Shown in pieces: positions 4,692 through 5,867 of a stretch of 5,867 nt of DNA. The stretch covers positions 1 through 5,867 of the forward strand of contig UQDJ01000069.1 in NCBI GenBank assembly GCA_900539675.1. Direction: 5' to 3'. Both the position numbers and the translations under genes were made by a program. Source of the stretch: an uncultured Coriobacteriaceae bacterium. Its GTDB lineage: Bacteria > Actinomycetota > Coriobacteriia > Coriobacteriales > Eggerthellaceae. Under the pieces are notes generated by a model. That model was not told the DNA's origin and made no database searches. It was given only the letters and a program-made list of their open reading frames with translations. Position 1 is the first letter of the stretch, and every line of letters begins with the position of its first letter.

Positions 4692-5867
4692 CTATCTCAT
4701 CCCCTCCCCTGAACGGTACGTCATCAACGGATGTCCCAATAGTTTAGGAACCTGATCTTTCAGCGATTTTTTATCTATTTTTCCATTCCCTAAACGCGGC
4801 AGATCGTCCATTTTTAGAACGACGTCGGGAATTTTGCATTTCTCAACTTTACCCTTGGCATATGATCGCAATTCATACGAAGAAGGATCATATCCATCAT
4901 TCAAAACAACGCATAAACAGGTTCGCTCTCCAAGTTCAGGATCAGGATAACCCACTAAACAGGTTGTTGATATTGCAGGATTATTTTGATATACATTTTC
5001 AACTTCTGCAGGAAAAATGTTAATTCCGCCACGGATAATCATGTCTTTTATACGTCCCGTAATGCTTAATCGTCCTGCCGGATCAAATTCTCCAACATCA
5101 CCGGTATGAAACCAGCCATCATCATCAAGACAGGGATCTATAGACCCATCTGGTCGGATAACACCTTTCATAATTGAAGGGGTTTTACACACAATCTCTT
5201 TAGTCGAATCGAGAAGCCCTATTTCAACACCCGCTACAGGCTTACCAACCGTCGTAGCCCGTTTTTCAAGCGAATCATCCAGACTACCGGCGGTAAGAGT
5301 AGCAGCGGTTTCCGTCATGCCATAGCATTGTATAAGCTTGCAACCGTAGCGCTGTTCGTATTCTTCAAAGACTTTCTGCGGACACGAAGCACCAGCCACA
5401 GTTCCCGAACGCAAAGAATTCACATCCCAATCGTTGAACTCATTGGCAGCGAGCTCACGAAGATACATGGTAGGCACGCCAAAGTATAACGTTGTGCGCA
5501 TCGACTCAATTGTTGATAGAGACTCATCTGGACGATACTTCACATTGGTTACTACCGTACATCCAGTTTCTATTGCAGTATAAAGACTTACAACACCATA
5601 GGTATGATAGAACGGCACAGGAACATAACACACATCATCTTGAGTAATATTCAGGGCCTTTCCCTGCTCTACTCCACTTTGCTGAAAATGAGACGAGCAT
5701 TCAATGATAGGTTTAGGGGCTCCCGTTGTACCCGATGAAAACAGTACAATATCGGTGTCTCTCGTCAGTGGCTCGTGCATGAACGCGCCTTTATTCATGG
5801 CTTTAGCGATTAAATCTTCTAATCGAGGAGTATCTTTAAAGGTATATGACAGTGAAGCCAATGGCAA
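4692..5867 (-). CDS. Acyl-CoA ligase (AMP-forming), 5' end outside the window
   Basis: The visible 391 residues are the C-terminal three quarters of an ANL-superfamily adenylate-forming enzyme, about 510-550 residues when whole. It activates a carboxylic acid with ATP to an acyl-adenylate and then to acyl-CoA. Visible motifs, numbered from the window edge, are the phosphate loop LFSSGTTGAPKP (42-53), CYGMTET (181-187), GWFHTGDVG (251-259), GRIKDMIIRGGINIFPAEVE (271-290) and the C-terminal NGKIDKKSL (361-369) with the invariant lysine K363. Nothing essential is missing in the part seen. It overlaps no gene and ends 3 nt before the dehydrogenase-like flavoprotein, so the two form an operon. Pairing with a CaiA-like enzyme makes a CaiC-like role (carnitine/crotonobetaine) or activation of another short or unsaturated acid plausible, but substrate residues cannot be judged. 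The start codon and promoter lie beyond 5867. Confidence 0.92.
   Translation of the reverse strand: MPLASLSYTFKDTPRLEDLIAKAMNKGAFMHEPLTRDTDIVLFSSGTTGAPKPIIECSSHFQQSGVEQGKALNITQDDVCYVPVPFYHTYGVVSLYTAIETGCTVVTNVKYRPDESLSTIESMRTTLYFGVPTMYLRELAANEFNDWDVNSLRSGTVAGASCPQKVFEEYEQRYGCKLIQCYGMTETAATLTAGSLDDSLEKRATTVGKPVAGVEIGLLDSTKEIVCKTPSIMKGVIRPDGSIDPCLDDDGWFHTGDVGEFDPAGRLSITGRIKDMIIRGGINIFPAEVENVYQNNPAISTTCLVGYPDPELGERTCLCVVLNDGYDPSSYELRSYAKGKVEKCKIPDVVLKMDDLPRLGNGKIDKKSLKDQVPKLLGHPLMTYRSGEGMR

Overview
The window reads as a bacterial chromosomal segment in which every gene found lies on the minus strand. It probably comes from an anaerobic actinobacterium of the Coriobacteriia/Eggerthellaceae type. 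That is an inference from three things: the style of the GC-rich ECF sigma factor at the left edge, an acyl-CoA ligase plus acyl-CoA dehydrogenase pair of the kind common in gut anaerobes, and the lack of any archaeal or eukaryotic feature. No mobile element, CRISPR array, integrase or transposase was found.

Layout from left to right. Positions 1-572 hold an ECF-family RNA polymerase sigma factor, cut off by the window edge and interrupted by an in-frame TAG at codon 51. Positions 674-969 hold two tRNA genes, Lys(CTT) with a strong intrinsic terminator and His(GTG), each with a candidate promoter. Positions 1109-1810 encode a YhhQ-family queuosine-precursor transporter, preceded by a short leader that resembles a preQ1-I riboswitch and contains the Shine-Dalgarno (SD) sequence. 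Positions 1973-3061 encode an MBL-fold hydrolase with a C-terminal helical or winged-helix region. The gap 3062-3518 has no convincing gene but is rich in inverted repeats: a 9-bp pairing that would mask the hydrolase SD, two larger hairpins, and a perfect 14-bp-stem palindrome. Positions 3519-4688 encode an acyl-CoA dehydrogenase-like flavoprotein and 4692-5867 the C-terminal three quarters of an acyl-CoA ligase. These two genes are 3 bases apart.

How the genes work together. The ligase would activate a carboxylic acid to its CoA thioester and the flavoprotein would act on that thioester, as in the Cai (carnitine) system or anaerobic acrylate-type reduction. The real substrate cannot be read from the sequence. 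The flavoprotein lacks glutamate at both positions where this superfamily normally carries its catalytic base. The queuosine transporter sits beside tRNA-His(GTG), one of the four tRNAs that receive queuosine.

Base composition changes sharply. Hand counts give about 70-80% G+C in sampled 60-base lines of the sigma-factor gene and about 45% in a sampled line of the dehydrogenase gene, with the change falling around the tRNA pair. This suggests either an acquired low-GC segment or an assembly join.
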